Part shown: in pieces, positions 36,663-45,797 of the stretch
Layout: every line of letters begins with the position of its first letter
How positions within the stretch are numbered: position 1 is the first letter of the stretch
Source: Lascolabacillus massiliensis
GTDB lineage: Bacteria > Bacteroidota > Bacteroidia > Bacteroidales > Dysgonomonadaceae
Assembly: GCF_001282625.1 (NCBI RefSeq)
Contig: NZ_CTEJ01000002.1
Location: 188,501 to 252,500 of the forward strand
Direction of reading: 5' to 3'
DNA: 64,000 nucleotides
Position numbers and translations under genes: made by a program
The notes under the pieces: model-generated
Database searches by the model: none
Seen by the model: the letters and a program-made list of their open reading frames with translations, nothing else
What the model was told of the DNA's origin: nothing

Positions 36663-37814
36663 ATGAACATTTCAGATAATCAGTTTGATGATATTAGGCC
36701 TCTGAATGATAACGAAGTGGCAGAAGCAATAGCTCAGCTTTTAGTTGATGAAAGATTCAAAAAGGCTGCAGAGCAGATAGTAAAACCATATACATGGGAG
36801 CAATTCGCTTCTCTGCTATCAAGTTGCAAAACAAAATTTGACTTCCAGAAAAGGGTCATTTATCCTACAATGAATCGGTTTATCGAGAAGACCACAAAGG
36901 AGATGAACGGATATGGATGGGAAAATATAAATGAAAACGAAAGTAATCTTTTCATTTCAAACCATCGTGATATAGTACTGGATGCCGCATTCTTCAATAT
37001 TCTCCTTTTTGATCAGAATAAAGAGACTACCGAAATAGCGATTGGCGACAACCTGCTTATCTATCCATGGATTGAGAAACTGGTTCGCTTAAATAAAAGT
37101 TTCATTGTAAAGAGAGGAGTTTCTGTGAGACAGATGCTTATAGTTTCAAAACATCTGTCAGATTATATCCACGACACAATAAGAAACAGGAAACAATCAA
37201 TCTGGTTGGCTCAAAGAGAGGGACGCGCTAAGGATTCTGACGACAGAACACAAACAAGTCTGTTGAAGATGCTAACACTACATGACAGCTCAGATCCGTT
37301 GAATACTATAAAAGAACTTAATATTATACCTCTCTCAATTTCATATGAATATGACCCTTGCGATTTTCTAAAAGCAAAGGAGTATCAGCTTAAGCGAGAT
37401 AACGCAGAGTATAAAAAAAGTCAGGCCGATGACATTGAGAATATGTATACCGGTATAACAGGATATAAAGGCAGGGTGCATTTCCGGCTAGGTAAATGTA
37501 TTAATTCTTTTTTAAGTGAAATCCCATCAGACACCGGAAGAAATGAGATGCTTGATAAAGTTGCAGAGATAATAGACAGAGAAATATTCAGAAACTACAC
37601 ATTTTATCCTATAAACTATATAGCATATGATTTGATGACCGGTACTGAAAAGTTTTCTTCTGAATACAATAAAGAGGAGAAACAAAACTTCATCAGTTAT
37701 ATTAATTCGCAGGTTGAAAAGATCGACATACCAAATAAAGACTTGGATTTTCTTCGCAGAAAGATTATCGAGATGTATGGAAATACAGTAAAAAATAACT
37801 TAAACATAAAATAA
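36663..37814 (+). CDS. PlsC-like glycerolipid acyltransferase
   Basis: 383 residues, longer than ordinary PlsC (about 245). The acyltransferase core begins near residue 98 with LFISNHRDIVLDAAFFN. The usual NHX4D motif appears here as H-X5-D (HRDIVLD), one residue longer than in classical PlsC. Further blocks are SFIVKRG, where an acceptor-binding arginine is expected, and WLAQREGRAKDSDD, which corresponds to the EG motif. An N-terminal segment of about 90 residues is helical and charged. It probably acylates lysophosphatidate or a related lipid, but the substrate is inferred. It lies 12 nt after ddl and 8 nt before the NigD-like gene. Confidence 0.82.
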   Translation: MNISDNQFDDIRPLNDNEVAEAIAQLLVDERFKKAAEQIVKPYTWEQFASLLSSCKTKFDFQKRVIYPTMNRFIEKTTKEMNGYGWENINENESNLFISNHRDIVLDAAFFNILLFDQNKETTEIAIGDNLLIYPWIEKLVRLNKSFIVKRGVSVRQMLIVSKHLSDYIHDTIRNRKQSIWLAQREGRAKDSDDRTQTSLLKMLTLHDSSDPLNTIKELNIIPLSISYEYDPCDFLKAKEYQLKRDNAEYKKSQADDIENMYTGITGYKGRVHFRLGKCINSFLSEIPSDTGRNEMLDKVAEIIDREIFRNYTFYPINYIAYDLMTGTEKFSSEYNKEEKQNFISYINSQVEKIDIPNKDLDFLRRKIIEMYGNTVKNNLNIK

Positions 37815-37822
37815 TATCTTTA

Positions 37823-38443
37823 ATGAAGCAGATAGCATTCACTCTTCTGGTTATATTATCTCTTACCCTTATTCAAGGTTGCGATAAAAAGCCTGAAAGA
37901 ATGGATGATTTTCTTGCCGAGTTCGCCACAGTGATTAAACAGGGTGACACCTACCGTTTCAAATTAGATAATGGTAAAGTACTATCACCGATTGAAGTTA
38001 AAGATTTTCACGGTAGTGATGGCGACAGGGTTATTTTATACTGGACACCCTTAAATGGTGATAAAATAGAAATTAAAAATATTACACCAGTATTCTCAGG
38101 TGATGTGCTTTTTGAAGGCTATCCCGAGAATTATAAAAATGACCCATTAAAAATTATAAGTGTGTGGGTTGAAGGTGACTATCTGAATTTAATTCTTGAG
38201 ATTGAATATCACAGTACACCACATACAATTGCTCTTTATAAAGACACATCAACAGAAGGTACAGATCTATATCTTTCTCACTCAATGAATAATGATCCTC
38301 CCGGATACTTTCAAATTATGTATGCTTCATTCAGACTTAGCAAACTAAAAAGTCTGAACGAAACCGAAGTTCCATTCAGACTTTTTATATATTCAAATAA
38401 GGAATTGCGTCAATTCAATTTCACCCTAGTTGGAGCTTGTTAA
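37823..38443 (+). CDS. NigD-like lipoprotein
   Basis: 206 residues. A lipoprotein signal ends in IQGC, cysteine 20. The mature part begins with an OB-like N-terminal segment (DTYRFKLDNGKVLSPIE, GDRVILYWTPL). A C-terminal beta-sandwich includes DPLKIISVWVEGDYLNLILEIEY, a pattern I associate with NigD-like proteins of Bacteroidota, first noted near bacteriocin genes but widespread without known function. No bacteriocin gene is nearby. It is the last gene of the plus-strand run from the PASTA gene, and its 3' end overlaps the convergent TonB-C gene by 18 bp. Confidence 0.75.
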   Translation: MKQIAFTLLVILSLTLIQGCDKKPERMDDFLAEFATVIKQGDTYRFKLDNGKVLSPIEVKDFHGSDGDRVILYWTPLNGDKIEIKNITPVFSGDVLFEGYPENYKNDPLKIISVWVEGDYLNLILEIEYHSTPHTIALYKDTSTEGTDLYLSHSMNNDPPGYFQIMYASFRLSKLKSLNETEVPFRLFIYSNKELRQFNFTLVGAC

Positions 38444-39283
38444 TGGTGGAATAGGCTGTTCATCAATAGTAAAATCTATCGGAAGCAGACACTTTACATT
38501 CACTTTTTCACCATTATTTTCACCCGGAGTCCATTTAGGCATTAAACCCAATACACGAATAGCTTCATTATTAAGAGCCTCATTTGATCCGCTCACAACT
38601 TCAATATTTGATATAGAGCCATCCTTGCCCACTATAAAGGAGCATAATATCCTGCCCTCAATACCCTGCTGTAATGCCTCTTTCGGGTAGCGCATGTTAT
38701 ATGATATAAAATTAGCCAGTTCCTTTTCACCATACTCATACACCGGCATTTTATCCACTATCGTATAAATCTCACTATTTTCCAGGATTGACTGGTCGGT
38801 CTTCGCATACGCTCTTGCTGTAGCAGAACTTGAAGTTCTTGTTGAGTACTGAACATTCTTGTTAAGTTTAAAATACATTGGAACATAAGTTTCCGACCTT
38901 ACAATCTCTCCATTATGACGTGCAGGTCTCCATGGTGGCATATTTTTTAGAATACGCAACGCCTCTTCATTCAAGAGAGGATCTGCACGATGAATTATAT
39001 TAAAATTGGAGAGTGAACCATCTTTTTCAACTACAAATGTATAAACTACCAAACCCTGTGCATTTCGTTCAGCAGCATCTGCCGGGTAACTTAATGTATT
39101 GGAAATAAAGCGGTGCATCTCAGCCGTTCCACCAGTAAACATAGGAACGATATCAGGATTTTCTACAATCTTGTCACTTTGAGATACCGGAACATTTTGA
39201 GCAATTGCATCTATTGTAGATAAAGAAGTAAAGCAAACTATAAAGAATGTTGCTATAACAGTGTGAATTTTACGTAGTTTCAT
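38426..39283 (-). CDS. Periplasmic protein with two tandem TonB C-terminal domains
   Basis: 285 residues. Residues 1-28 are a cleavable-looking signal peptide (to AIAQ). Two TonB-C domains follow, roughly 40-135 (GTAEMHRFISNTLSYPADAAERNAQGLVVYTFVV) and 185-278 (EKELANFISYNMRYPKEALQQGIEGRILCSFIV), each ending in the W-x-P element (PPWRPARHNGE and PKWTPGENNGE). There is no permanent N-terminal membrane anchor and no proline-rich linker, so it is unlikely to be a standard energy transducer. A soluble periplasmic domain donor or an M56-associated relative are alternatives. Its 3' end overlaps the NigD-like gene. Confidence 0.85.
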   Translation of the reverse strand: MKLRKIHTVIATFFIVCFTSLSTIDAIAQNVPVSQSDKIVENPDIVPMFTGGTAEMHRFISNTLSYPADAAERNAQGLVVYTFVVEKDGSLSNFNIIHRADPLLNEEALRILKNMPPWRPARHNGEIVRSETYVPMYFKLNKNVQYSTRTSSSATARAYAKTDQSILENSEIYTIVDKMPVYEYGEKELANFISYNMRYPKEALQQGIEGRILCSFIVGKDGSISNIEVVSGSNEALNNEAIRVLGLMPKWTPGENNGEKVNVKCLLPIDFTIDEQPIPPLTSSN

Positions 39284-39370
39284 GTAACAATTTTCTCTTA
39301 ACTAATTTATTGCATTAATGTTACAAACTTACATAAAAAATATGATTTTCCTGTTACTGCAACAGCTCTT

Positions 39371-40927
39371 TTAAGATAAAACACCTCTAATTCTGTCATC
39401 AAAAGCAGTAAGGGCAGCTTTAGCTCCTTCACCCATGGAGATTATAATCTGCTTGTAAGGTACAGTTGTAACATCACCCGCTGCATATATACCCGGAACA
39501 TTAGTGCGACAATGAGAATCTGTCTCTATTTCTCCGAATCTGTTAACATTAACAACACCTTTAAAAACAGAACTGTTTGGGGCTAGCCCTATCTGTATAA
39601 ATACCCCATCTACATCTACAACCCTCTCCTCTTCAGTTTTTCTGTCTTTCACTTTCAAACCGCTAACTTTATTACCATCGCCAAGCACCTCCATTGTTTG
39701 AGAGCTTAAAAACAGTTCTACATTTGGCAAAGAGGCAACTTTCTCCTGTAGCACCTTATCAGCTTTAAGTTCATCAAGAAACTCAAATACAGTAACCTTT
39801 GAACATATTGCAGCTAAATCAATTGCAGCCTCAATACCTGAGTTTCCTCCACCTATAACAGCTACATGCTTATCTTTATAAAACGGTCCGTCACAATGCA
39901 CACAGAATGCAACCCCTTTACCAATATGATCAGCTTCTCCGGGAACATTAAGCTTTTTCCAGTTAGCACCAGTTGCAATTATAAGAGCACCAGTTGCAAA
40001 CCGCTCACCCCCTTTAACATGTACAATTTTCTCATTACCATCTACCTCAACTTTCTCAACAATTCTATGCTCAAGAATCGAGATAGGATACTCCTCCATA
40101 TGTTTTCTAAGATCAACAGTAAGTTTTTCTCCAGTTGTCTGGGGTACTGAAATCATATTCTCGATTCCAGTAGTTTCCTTTACCTGTCCTCCTACTGTCT
40201 GAGCCAGCACTGCCACATTCAGCCCCTTTCGTGCAGAGTATATTGCCGCAGAAGCGCCTGCAGGACCTCCACCTACAACTAAAACATCAAACCTCCTGAT
40301 TTCCGAATCAGTGGTCTCTTTTTCTACAACACCATACTTCTCTTCAAGTTTAGTCAATAGTGTTCCAAATTCACCCCTGCCCACATGAAGCAGTTCTCCA
40401 TCAGCATATACAGCAGGTACAGCCTGAATCTTCAATGATTCAACCTCCTCCTTATAAATTGCACCGTCAACCATCTCATGTGTTATATCAGGATTGATAA
40501 TTGCCATGAGATTAAGGGCCTGTACAACATCCGGGCAATTTGTACATGTTAGTGAAACATAAGTTGTAAGATTAATCTTTCCCTTTAATGATTCTACCCT
40601 CTTTCTTATAAATTCGTCAGGTTGATTTTTCCCTTTGCCATCACTATTCAGCACGGCCAACAGAAGTGAAGTAAATTCATGACCATTGGGTATACCTCTG
40701 AAGACCACACCTGTCTCTTCTCCATTTTTCAGCAGATTGAATGCAATGTAGTTTCCTTCATTTATTTTCAGAGAAAACTTTGGTGAACTTGCAACTACAT
40801 CCTCCAGCAGCTCAACCAGTTCACTATAGCTTTCATGATCCTGAGATGCATATATATCAAATTGATATTCTGATTCTAAATTTGCAAAAATTGCTTTTAA
40901 TTGTTCTTTTAATGAATTGTCGAGCAT
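39371..40927 (-). CDS. ahpF: Alkyl hydroperoxide reductase subunit F
   Basis: 518 residues. This FAD enzyme passes electrons from NADH to AhpC. The N-terminal part (about 1-200) is the double thioredoxin-like domain with the CTNC pair in SLTCTNCPDVVQAL. The FAD domain opens with LVVGGGPAGASAAIYSARKG. The second redox pair is in VAFCVHCDGPF, and the NAD-binding loop is AVIGGGNSGIEAAIDLA. The C-terminal IYAAGDVTTVPYKQI is the FAD closing motif. It lies downstream of ahpC with a hairpin between them that may reduce its expression relative to AhpC. Confidence 0.96.
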   Translation of the reverse strand: MLDNSLKEQLKAIFANLESEYQFDIYASQDHESYSELVELLEDVVASSPKFSLKINEGNYIAFNLLKNGEETGVVFRGIPNGHEFTSLLLAVLNSDGKGKNQPDEFIRKRVESLKGKINLTTYVSLTCTNCPDVVQALNLMAIINPDITHEMVDGAIYKEEVESLKIQAVPAVYADGELLHVGRGEFGTLLTKLEEKYGVVEKETTDSEIRRFDVLVVGGGPAGASAAIYSARKGLNVAVLAQTVGGQVKETTGIENMISVPQTTGEKLTVDLRKHMEEYPISILEHRIVEKVEVDGNEKIVHVKGGERFATGALIIATGANWKKLNVPGEADHIGKGVAFCVHCDGPFYKDKHVAVIGGGNSGIEAAIDLAAICSKVTVFEFLDELKADKVLQEKVASLPNVELFLSSQTMEVLGDGNKVSGLKVKDRKTEEERVVDVDGVFIQIGLAPNSSVFKGVVNVNRFGEIETDSHCRTNVPGIYAAGDVTTVPYKQIIISMGEGAKAALTAFDDRIRGVLS

Positions 40928-40948
40928 AATAACTATTTCATTTTTTAT

Positions 40949-41006
40949 ATAAAAAGCCCTCTGTTAATATTTATGGCCTGGCCATAGAAGATCGATCAGA
41001 GGGCTT
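40949..41006 (-). terminator. Hairpin with U-tract between ahpC and ahpF
   Basis: On the minus strand AAGCCCTCTG and CAGAGGGCTT (plus 40997-41006 and 40954-40963) form a perfect 10-bp stem. An inner ATGGC/GCCAT hairpin (40973-40985) stacks in the loop, and TTTTT follows. It should terminate most ahpC transcripts before ahpF. Confidence 0.75.
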
Positions 41007-41022
41007 GATTATGAGTTTAAAA

Positions 41023-41589
41023 TTAAATTTTTCCTACAAGATCAATGCTTGGTTTAAGGGTTTCCTTACCTTTTTCCCATTTAGCAGGACAAACTTCATC
41101 TTTATGTTCAGCCACAAACTGAGCAGCCTCTATTTTGCGTACGAGTTCTGCAGCATTACGTCCAATTGGTCCGTCATTCACCTCAAGTACTTTCACAATA
41201 CCCTCAGGATTAGCAACAAATGTTCCTCTGTAGGCCAGATAATCTTCTTCGTTAAGTACGCCAAACGCACGGCTTAACTCACCTGTATGATCAGCCAGCA
41301 TAGGATACTTAATTTTATTTATGCTCTCTGATGTATCATGCCATGCCTTATGAGTGAAATGAGAGTCTGTACTAACAGAATATACCTCCACTCCGATTGA
41401 TTGCAGGTATTCATACTTTTCTGCAACGTCTACAAGTTCTGTAGGGCATACGAAAGTGAAGTCGGCTGGATAGAAGAAAAATACCGACCATTTACCTAAT
41501 GTGTCCTTATCTGTAATTGTTTTGAACTCACCATTGTGGTAAGCTTGTACTTTGAATTCCGGAATTCTTGAATTAATAATAGGTTGCAT
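41023..41589 (-). CDS. ahpC: Peroxiredoxin, alkyl hydroperoxide reductase subunit C
   Basis: 188 residues, typical 2-Cys peroxiredoxin. The peroxidatic cysteine is C48 in DFTFVCPTEL and the resolving cysteine C167 in DEVCPAKW. The protein reduces H2O2 and organic peroxides and is recycled by AhpF encoded downstream. SVDSHFTHKAW appears as VSTDSHFTHKAW, a family signature. A promoter motif lies about 35 nt upstream. I could not identify an OxyR site. Length and both cysteines are standard. Confidence 0.97.
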   Translation of the reverse strand: MQPIINSRIPEFKVQAYHNGEFKTITDKDTLGKWSVFFFYPADFTFVCPTELVDVAEKYEYLQSIGVEVYSVSTDSHFTHKAWHDTSESINKIKYPMLADHTGELSRAFGVLNEEDYLAYRGTFVANPEGIVKVLEVNDGPIGRNAAELVRKIEAAQFVAEHKDEVCPAKWEKGKETLKPSIDLVGKI

Positions 41590-41620
41590 ATAAATTAACT
41601 TTTAATATTAATAAACAGTG

Positions 41621-41628
41621 CAAAGATA
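41621..41628 (-). promoter_or_regulatory. ahpC promoter -7 element
   Basis: Minus strand TATCTTTG, perfect TAnnTTTG. The expected start near 41614 gives a leader of about 25 nt. No good -33. Confidence 0.5.
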
Positions 41629-41829
41629 AGATAGCGCTGACCTATTAAAAAGCTATACAATATCAATAATATCTATTTGTGGAAAATGCTTTTCTTATAA
41701 CGTTCAAATGAGGGAATTACTAAAATCAGATTAAAGCTATATTGACTATTTTGTTTGTTAGTAATATAATAATTATTAATAGACATTTCATATTATATAT
41801 AAATTTAAGAGATTCTCGTGTAAAAAACC

Positions 41830-41837
41830 TATCTTTG
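41830..41837 (+). promoter_or_regulatory. typA promoter -7 element
   Basis: TATCTTTG, perfect TAnnTTTG, 22 nt before the ATG at 41859. This argues that the open frame upstream of 41859 is not translated. Confidence 0.5.
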
Positions 41838-41858
41838 CACCCTAAAAAGATTGTTTTT

Positions 41859-43661
41859 ATGTATGACATCCGAAATATCGCCATTATCGCACACGTTGAT
41901 CATGGTAAAACAACCCTGGTTGATAAAATGTTGCTGGCAGGACACCTATTCAGAGAAAACCAGCAAACAGATGAGCTGATTTTAGATAATAATGAGCTTG
42001 AACGCGAACGTGGTATTACAATACTTTCCAAAAACGTTTCAATAAAATATGGAGACACAAAAATCAACATAATTGATACTCCGGGACACGCCGATTTTGG
42101 AGGTGAGGTTGAACGTGTACTTAACATGGCTGATGGTTGTCTGCTTGTTGTTGATGCATTTGAAGGACCAATGCCTCAAACAAGGTTTGTGTTGCAGAAA
42201 GCTTTGGAAATTGGACTGAAACCCATATTGGTTATTAATAAAGTTGACAAGCCCAACTGCCGTCCTGAAGAGGTTCAGGAAGAGGTATTCGATTTAATGT
42301 TTAGTCTGGATGCAACTGAGGAGCAACTTGATTTCCCTACGATATATGGTTCTGCAAAACAGGGATGGATGTCTGATGACTGGAAAAAACCTTCAGAAAA
42401 TATCATACCACTGCTGGATGCTATTGTTAAACATATCCCTGCTCCAAAAGTATTGGAGGGTACACCGCAAATGCTAATTACATCTCTCGACTATTCTAAC
42501 TATGTTGGAAGGATAGCTGTAGGCAGAGTACACAGAGGCACAATTTTCAATGGTAAAGATTATGCACTTTGCAAACGTGATGGTAGTATTAAGAGAATAC
42601 GTATAAAAGAACTTGATATTTTTGAAGGATTAGGCCGTACAAAAGTAAACGAGGTAAACTCGGGCGATATATGTGCATTAATTGGAATTGAAGGATTCGA
42701 AATTGGAGATACAATTACAGATATAGATAAACCTGAACCACTTGATCCAATTGCTATTGATGAGCCAACCATGTCTATGTTATTCACAATAAACAACTCT
42801 CCATTTTTTGGTCAGGATGGTAAATATGTAACTTCAAGACATATTTATGAAAGATTAATGCGTGAACTTGACAAAAACCTTGCTTTGAGAGTGGAAGAGA
42901 CTGAAAGCTCAGACTCATGGATAGTTTACGGTCGCGGTGTACTACACCTCTCTGTCCTTATAGAAACAATGCGTCGTGAAGGTTACGAGCTGCAGGTAGG
43001 TCAGCCCCAGGTAATCATCAAAGAGAAACATGGCGAAAAACATGAACCGGTGGAACAGTTAACAATAAACCTTCCTGAAGAGTATTCAAGTAAAATTATT
43101 GATGTTGTTACACGCCGAAAAGGTGAACTCCTTACCATGGAAAGTAAGGGTGACCGCATGCATATGGAGTTTGTGATTCCATCGAGAGGGATTATAGGCT
43201 TAAACAATATTGTACTAACCCTTTCAGCAGGTGAGGCTATTATGGCGCACCGATTCCTTGAATTTCAGCCCTGGAAAGGTGAAATTGAAAAAAGACAAAA
43301 CGGTTCAATTATTGCTGGAGAATCAGGTAATGCTTATGCATATGCATTGGATAAACTGCAAGACAGAGGTCATTTTTTCATCTACCCACAAACAGATGTA
43401 TATGCCGGTCAGGTAGTAGGAGAACAAAATAAAGAAGGCGACCTGGTAGTTAATGTTACCAAGTCAAAAAAACTTACCAACGTTCGTGCATCCGGTTCAG
43501 ATGATAAAGCACAATTAGCTCCACCTGTTATCTTTAGTCTTGAAGAGGCTCTGGAATATATAAAGGATGATGAGTATGTTGAAGTCACTCCTAAACATAT
43601 GCGAATAAGAAAAATACTTCTTGATGAAAACGATAGGAAAAGAGCATCAAAGAAATCTTAA
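41859..43661 (+). CDS. typA: Translational GTPase TypA/BipA
   Basis: 600 residues from the ATG at 41859 (MYDIRNIAIIAHVDHGKTTL). An extension to 41742 is open but lies upstream of the promoter element. The GTPase domain has G1 AHVDHGKT at 11-18, G3 DTPGHADFG and G4 NKVD. Domain II and the EF-G-like domains III and V follow, with the BipA-specific C-terminal domain (NVRASGSDDKAQL, EYVEVTPKHMRIRK). TypA binds the ribosome and supports growth under stress and subunit assembly. It is monocistronic, facing the folE run across a strong hairpin. Confidence 0.96.
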   Translation: MYDIRNIAIIAHVDHGKTTLVDKMLLAGHLFRENQQTDELILDNNELERERGITILSKNVSIKYGDTKINIIDTPGHADFGGEVERVLNMADGCLLVVDAFEGPMPQTRFVLQKALEIGLKPILVINKVDKPNCRPEEVQEEVFDLMFSLDATEEQLDFPTIYGSAKQGWMSDDWKKPSENIIPLLDAIVKHIPAPKVLEGTPQMLITSLDYSNYVGRIAVGRVHRGTIFNGKDYALCKRDGSIKRIRIKELDIFEGLGRTKVNEVNSGDICALIGIEGFEIGDTITDIDKPEPLDPIAIDEPTMSMLFTINNSPFFGQDGKYVTSRHIYERLMRELDKNLALRVEETESSDSWIVYGRGVLHLSVLIETMRREGYELQVGQPQVIIKEKHGEKHEPVEQLTINLPEEYSSKIIDVVTRRKGELLTMESKGDRMHMEFVIPSRGIIGLNNIVLTLSAGEAIMAHRFLEFQPWKGEIEKRQNGSIIAGESGNAYAYALDKLQDRGHFFIYPQTDVYAGQVVGEQNKEGDLVVNVTKSKKLTNVRASGSDDKAQLAPPVIFSLEEALEYIKDDEYVEVTPKHMRIRKILLDENDRKRASKKS

Positions 43662-43716
43662 AACCATAAAAATCAGATAAGCTATACTGAAATTAAGAGT
43701 AAGTTTAATTTAATAG

Positions 43717-43755
43717 AATAGCCGGTTATTAATGATTATAACCGGCTATTATTAT
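43717..43755. terminator. Bidirectional terminator between typA and folE
   Basis: AATAGCCGGTTAT (43717-43729) and ATAACCGGCTATT (43738-43750) form a perfect 13-bp stem with an 8-nt loop and AT-rich flanks on both sides. It lies between the convergent typA and folE genes. Confidence 0.8.
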
Positions 43756-43808
43756 AAACAGATCTCTACCTTATTGATCAGTTTATTTTATTCTGTATTT
43801 CTGCAAAC

Positions 43809-44387
43809 TTATTTCCTATTAATAAGATTAACAAACTCCTCTCTTGTTTTTTGCTCACGGAATATACCAGTGAAGTCTGATGTAGTAGTAATTGAATTTT
43901 GCTTTTCTACTCCACGCATCTGCATACACATATGCTTAGCCTCAATAACAACCATCACACCCATAGGATTAAGTGTATTTTGAATACAATCTTTAATCTG
44001 CGTTGTCAATCTCTCCTGCACCTGCAGTCTTCTTGAAAAGACATCTACCACTCGTGCTATCTTACTTAGACCGGTGACATAACCATTGGGGATATATGCA
44101 ACATGCGCTTTACCAAAAAACGGCAGCATATGATGCTCACACATTGAAAAGAAGTCGATATCCTTCACAATTACCATCTGGCGATAGTTTTCCTTAAACT
44201 GAGCAGAACGAAGTATCTCTTCAGGGCTCTGCCAATAACCTTTAGTCAGATATTGCATAGCCTTAGCTACTCTGTCCGGGGTTTTAATAAGTCCCTCGCG
44301 AGAAACATCTTCGCCAAGCAGAGAGAGGATCTCTCTCATGTGATCCGAAATAATGGATTTGTTTTTTTCTAATTCTTCAGATGACAT
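43809..44387 (-). CDS. folE: GTP cyclohydrolase I
   Basis: 192 residues. It opens GTP to dihydroneopterin triphosphate, the first step of folate (and often queuosine) synthesis. Zinc ligands are C83 and H86 in [10 protein letters not shown] plus the cysteine in [32 protein letters not shown] is the conserved core helix. Length is typical of the unimodular type. The start lies 18 nt after the SPOR-domain gene, so it is the last gene of the DUF1599-DoxX-tpiA-SPOR-folE run. Confidence 0.96.
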   Translation of the reverse strand: MSSEELEKNKSIISDHMREILSLLGEDVSREGLIKTPDRVAKAMQYLTKGYWQSPEEILRSAQFKENYRQMVIVKDIDFFSMCEHHMLPFFGKAHVAYIPNGYVTGLSKIARVVDVFSRRLQVQERLTTQIKDCIQNTLNPMGVMVVIEAKHMCMQMRGVEKQNSITTTSDFTGIFREQKTREEFVNLINRK

Positions 44388-44405
44388 TTTATTCCATTTA
44401 TGAGG

Positions 44406-44915
44406 TTAGTTGACAGGTATTTTCACCTCATCTACAACAATATACATTTCTCTACCAAATGATGGAAATGATTCTCTTAATTTATGCAAAGCCTCTTCTG
44501 CTTCTCCCCGGTTTTCAAAATTACCTACCCTTAATCTCCAGAAAGGAGATTCAAATAGGACCACTGTCTCCAGATCTGGATATAACTGATTTATTTGGCT
44601 CTGCTTCCTGTTAGCCTCATCTCTTGATGTGCGTTGGTTATTGCCGGAGAACGCCTGTATTTTAAAACCTCTTGTTTTGTAATACTGTACTGCACCGTCT
44701 GCGGTTGTATATACAGTTCTTGGAGGCCCCACTGGTCTTCCCAGTATATGAGAAATACTCTCATCCTGATAAACAGTAACATCTCCTTTACCCTGAACAT
44801 CTTTGTTCAACTCTTCAAGAATCTCATTTTTTTGTAATGATGTTTGTGCATTAACACCTGCAGATAGAAGAATTATTGCAATAAGAAGAATTCTATGGTT
44901 TGGGAAATATTTCAT
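44406..44915 (-). CDS. SPOR-domain protein, exported
   Basis: 169 residues from the ATG at 44915 (MKYFPNHRILL). A TTG-type upstream extension overlaps the predicted promoter and is rejected. A signal peptide (RILLIAIILLSAGVNAQ) is followed by a linker and a C-terminal SPOR domain (about 90-165: YYKTRGFKIQAFSGNNQ, FWRLRVGNFENRGEAEEAL). SPOR domains bind denuded peptidoglycan glycans, often at the division site. It sits between tpiA and folE. Its own -7 element follows the tpiA hairpin, so it can be expressed apart from tpiA. Confidence 0.88.
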   Translation of the reverse strand: MKYFPNHRILLIAIILLSAGVNAQTSLQKNEILEELNKDVQGKGDVTVYQDESISHILGRPVGPPRTVYTTADGAVQYYKTRGFKIQAFSGNNQRTSRDEANRKQSQINQLYPDLETVVLFESPFWRLRVGNFENRGEAEEALHKLRESFPSFGREMYIVVDEVKIPVN

Positions 44916-44939
44916 ATTCTTTTTTTCTATTACTTCGCA

Positions 44940-44947
44940 CAAAGATA
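44940..44947 (-). promoter_or_regulatory. -7 element for SPOR-folE
   Basis: Minus strand TATCTTTG, perfect TAnnTTTG, about 25 nt before the ATG at 44915 and directly after the tpiA hairpin. Confidence 0.5.
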
Positions 44948-44953
44948 AATAAA

Positions 44954-44982
44954 TACCACAGACTCATAGTGAATCTGTGGTA
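44954..44982 (-). terminator. Hairpin after tpiA
   Basis: TACCACAGA (44954-44962) and TCTGTGGTA (44974-44982) form a 9-bp stem extended by inner pairs. On the minus strand TTTATTTATCTTT follows. A weak or partial terminator between tpiA and the SPOR gene. Confidence 0.6.
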
Positions 44983-45010
44983 AAATGTATAATAAATTTC
45001 TTTTAAAGTA

Positions 45011-45766
45011 TTAAAAAGCTTCAATTATTGGCATGAATTTGTCAACACCCAGCGAAGCTCCACCTATTAAACCTCCATCTACATCAGGATTTGAGAATAG
45101 TTCTTTCGCGTTGCCTGCATTTGCACTACCTCCATAAAGTATAGAACAGTTCTCAGCAACTTCGTTGCCATACTTTTCAGCAATTGTCTTACGGATAAAT
45201 GCATGCATCTCCTGAGCTTGATCAGGAGTGGCTGTTTTCCCTGTTCCAATTGCCCATACAGGTTCGTAAGCAAGAACTAGTTTACCGAAATCTTCAGCTG
45301 AAAGATCAAAAAGTGATTCTTCGATTTGTGATTTCACTACTTCGAAATGCTTTTCAGACTCTCTTTCTTCCAACACTTCACCTATACAGAATATTGGTGT
45401 AAGACCGTTTTTAAGAGCCAGCAATACTTTTTCTTTAAGTATTTCTGGGGTTTCGTGATAATATGCTCTGCGTTCGCTATGACCTAAAATAACATATTTG
45501 GCTCCTGTTGAAGCGACCATTGCTGCAGACACTTCACCGGTATATGCACCAGATTCTTTATCTGCACAGTTTTGTGCTGCAACTCCTATTTTTGTTGTAT
45601 CAACTACATTTGCTACTCCTGCAAGATGAATAAATGGTGTACCAATAATTACATCGCAATTTACAGTTTTGCCTTTCAGTGCTTCGTTTAACTCTTCTGC
45701 AAGCTGAATTCCCTCCTGAAGGGTTTTGTTCATTTTCCAGTTTCCTGCTACAATATTCTTTCTCAT
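45011..45766 (-). CDS. tpiA: Triosephosphate isomerase
   Basis: 251 residues, TIM barrel. It interconverts glyceraldehyde-3-phosphate and dihydroxyacetone phosphate. Catalytic residues are K11 in NWKMNKTL, H96 in ILGHSERR and E168 in [12 protein letters not shown]. The phosphate-binding stretch [15 protein letters not shown] and GLIGGASL close the barrel. It lies 31 nt after the DoxX-type gene in the same orientation. This neighbourhood (DUF1599, DoxX-type, tpiA, SPOR, folE) is, to my knowledge, conserved in Bacteroidales. Confidence 0.97.
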   Translation of the reverse strand: MRKNIVAGNWKMNKTLQEGIQLAEELNEALKGKTVNCDVIIGTPFIHLAGVANVVDTTKIGVAAQNCADKESGAYTGEVSAAMVASTGAKYVILGHSERRAYYHETPEILKEKVLLALKNGLTPIFCIGEVLEERESEKHFEVVKSQIEESLFDLSAEDFGKLVLAYEPVWAIGTGKTATPDQAQEMHAFIRKTIAEKYGNEVAENCSILYGGSANAGNAKELFSNPDVDGGLIGGASLGVDKFMPIIEAF

Positions 45767-45797
45767 GTTTATATAATTAATTTATTATTAATTTCAA

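Noticed and set aside
41742-41858. N-terminal extension of TypA
   Set aside because: The -7 element at 41830-41837 and the family start MYDIRNIAII place translation at 41859.
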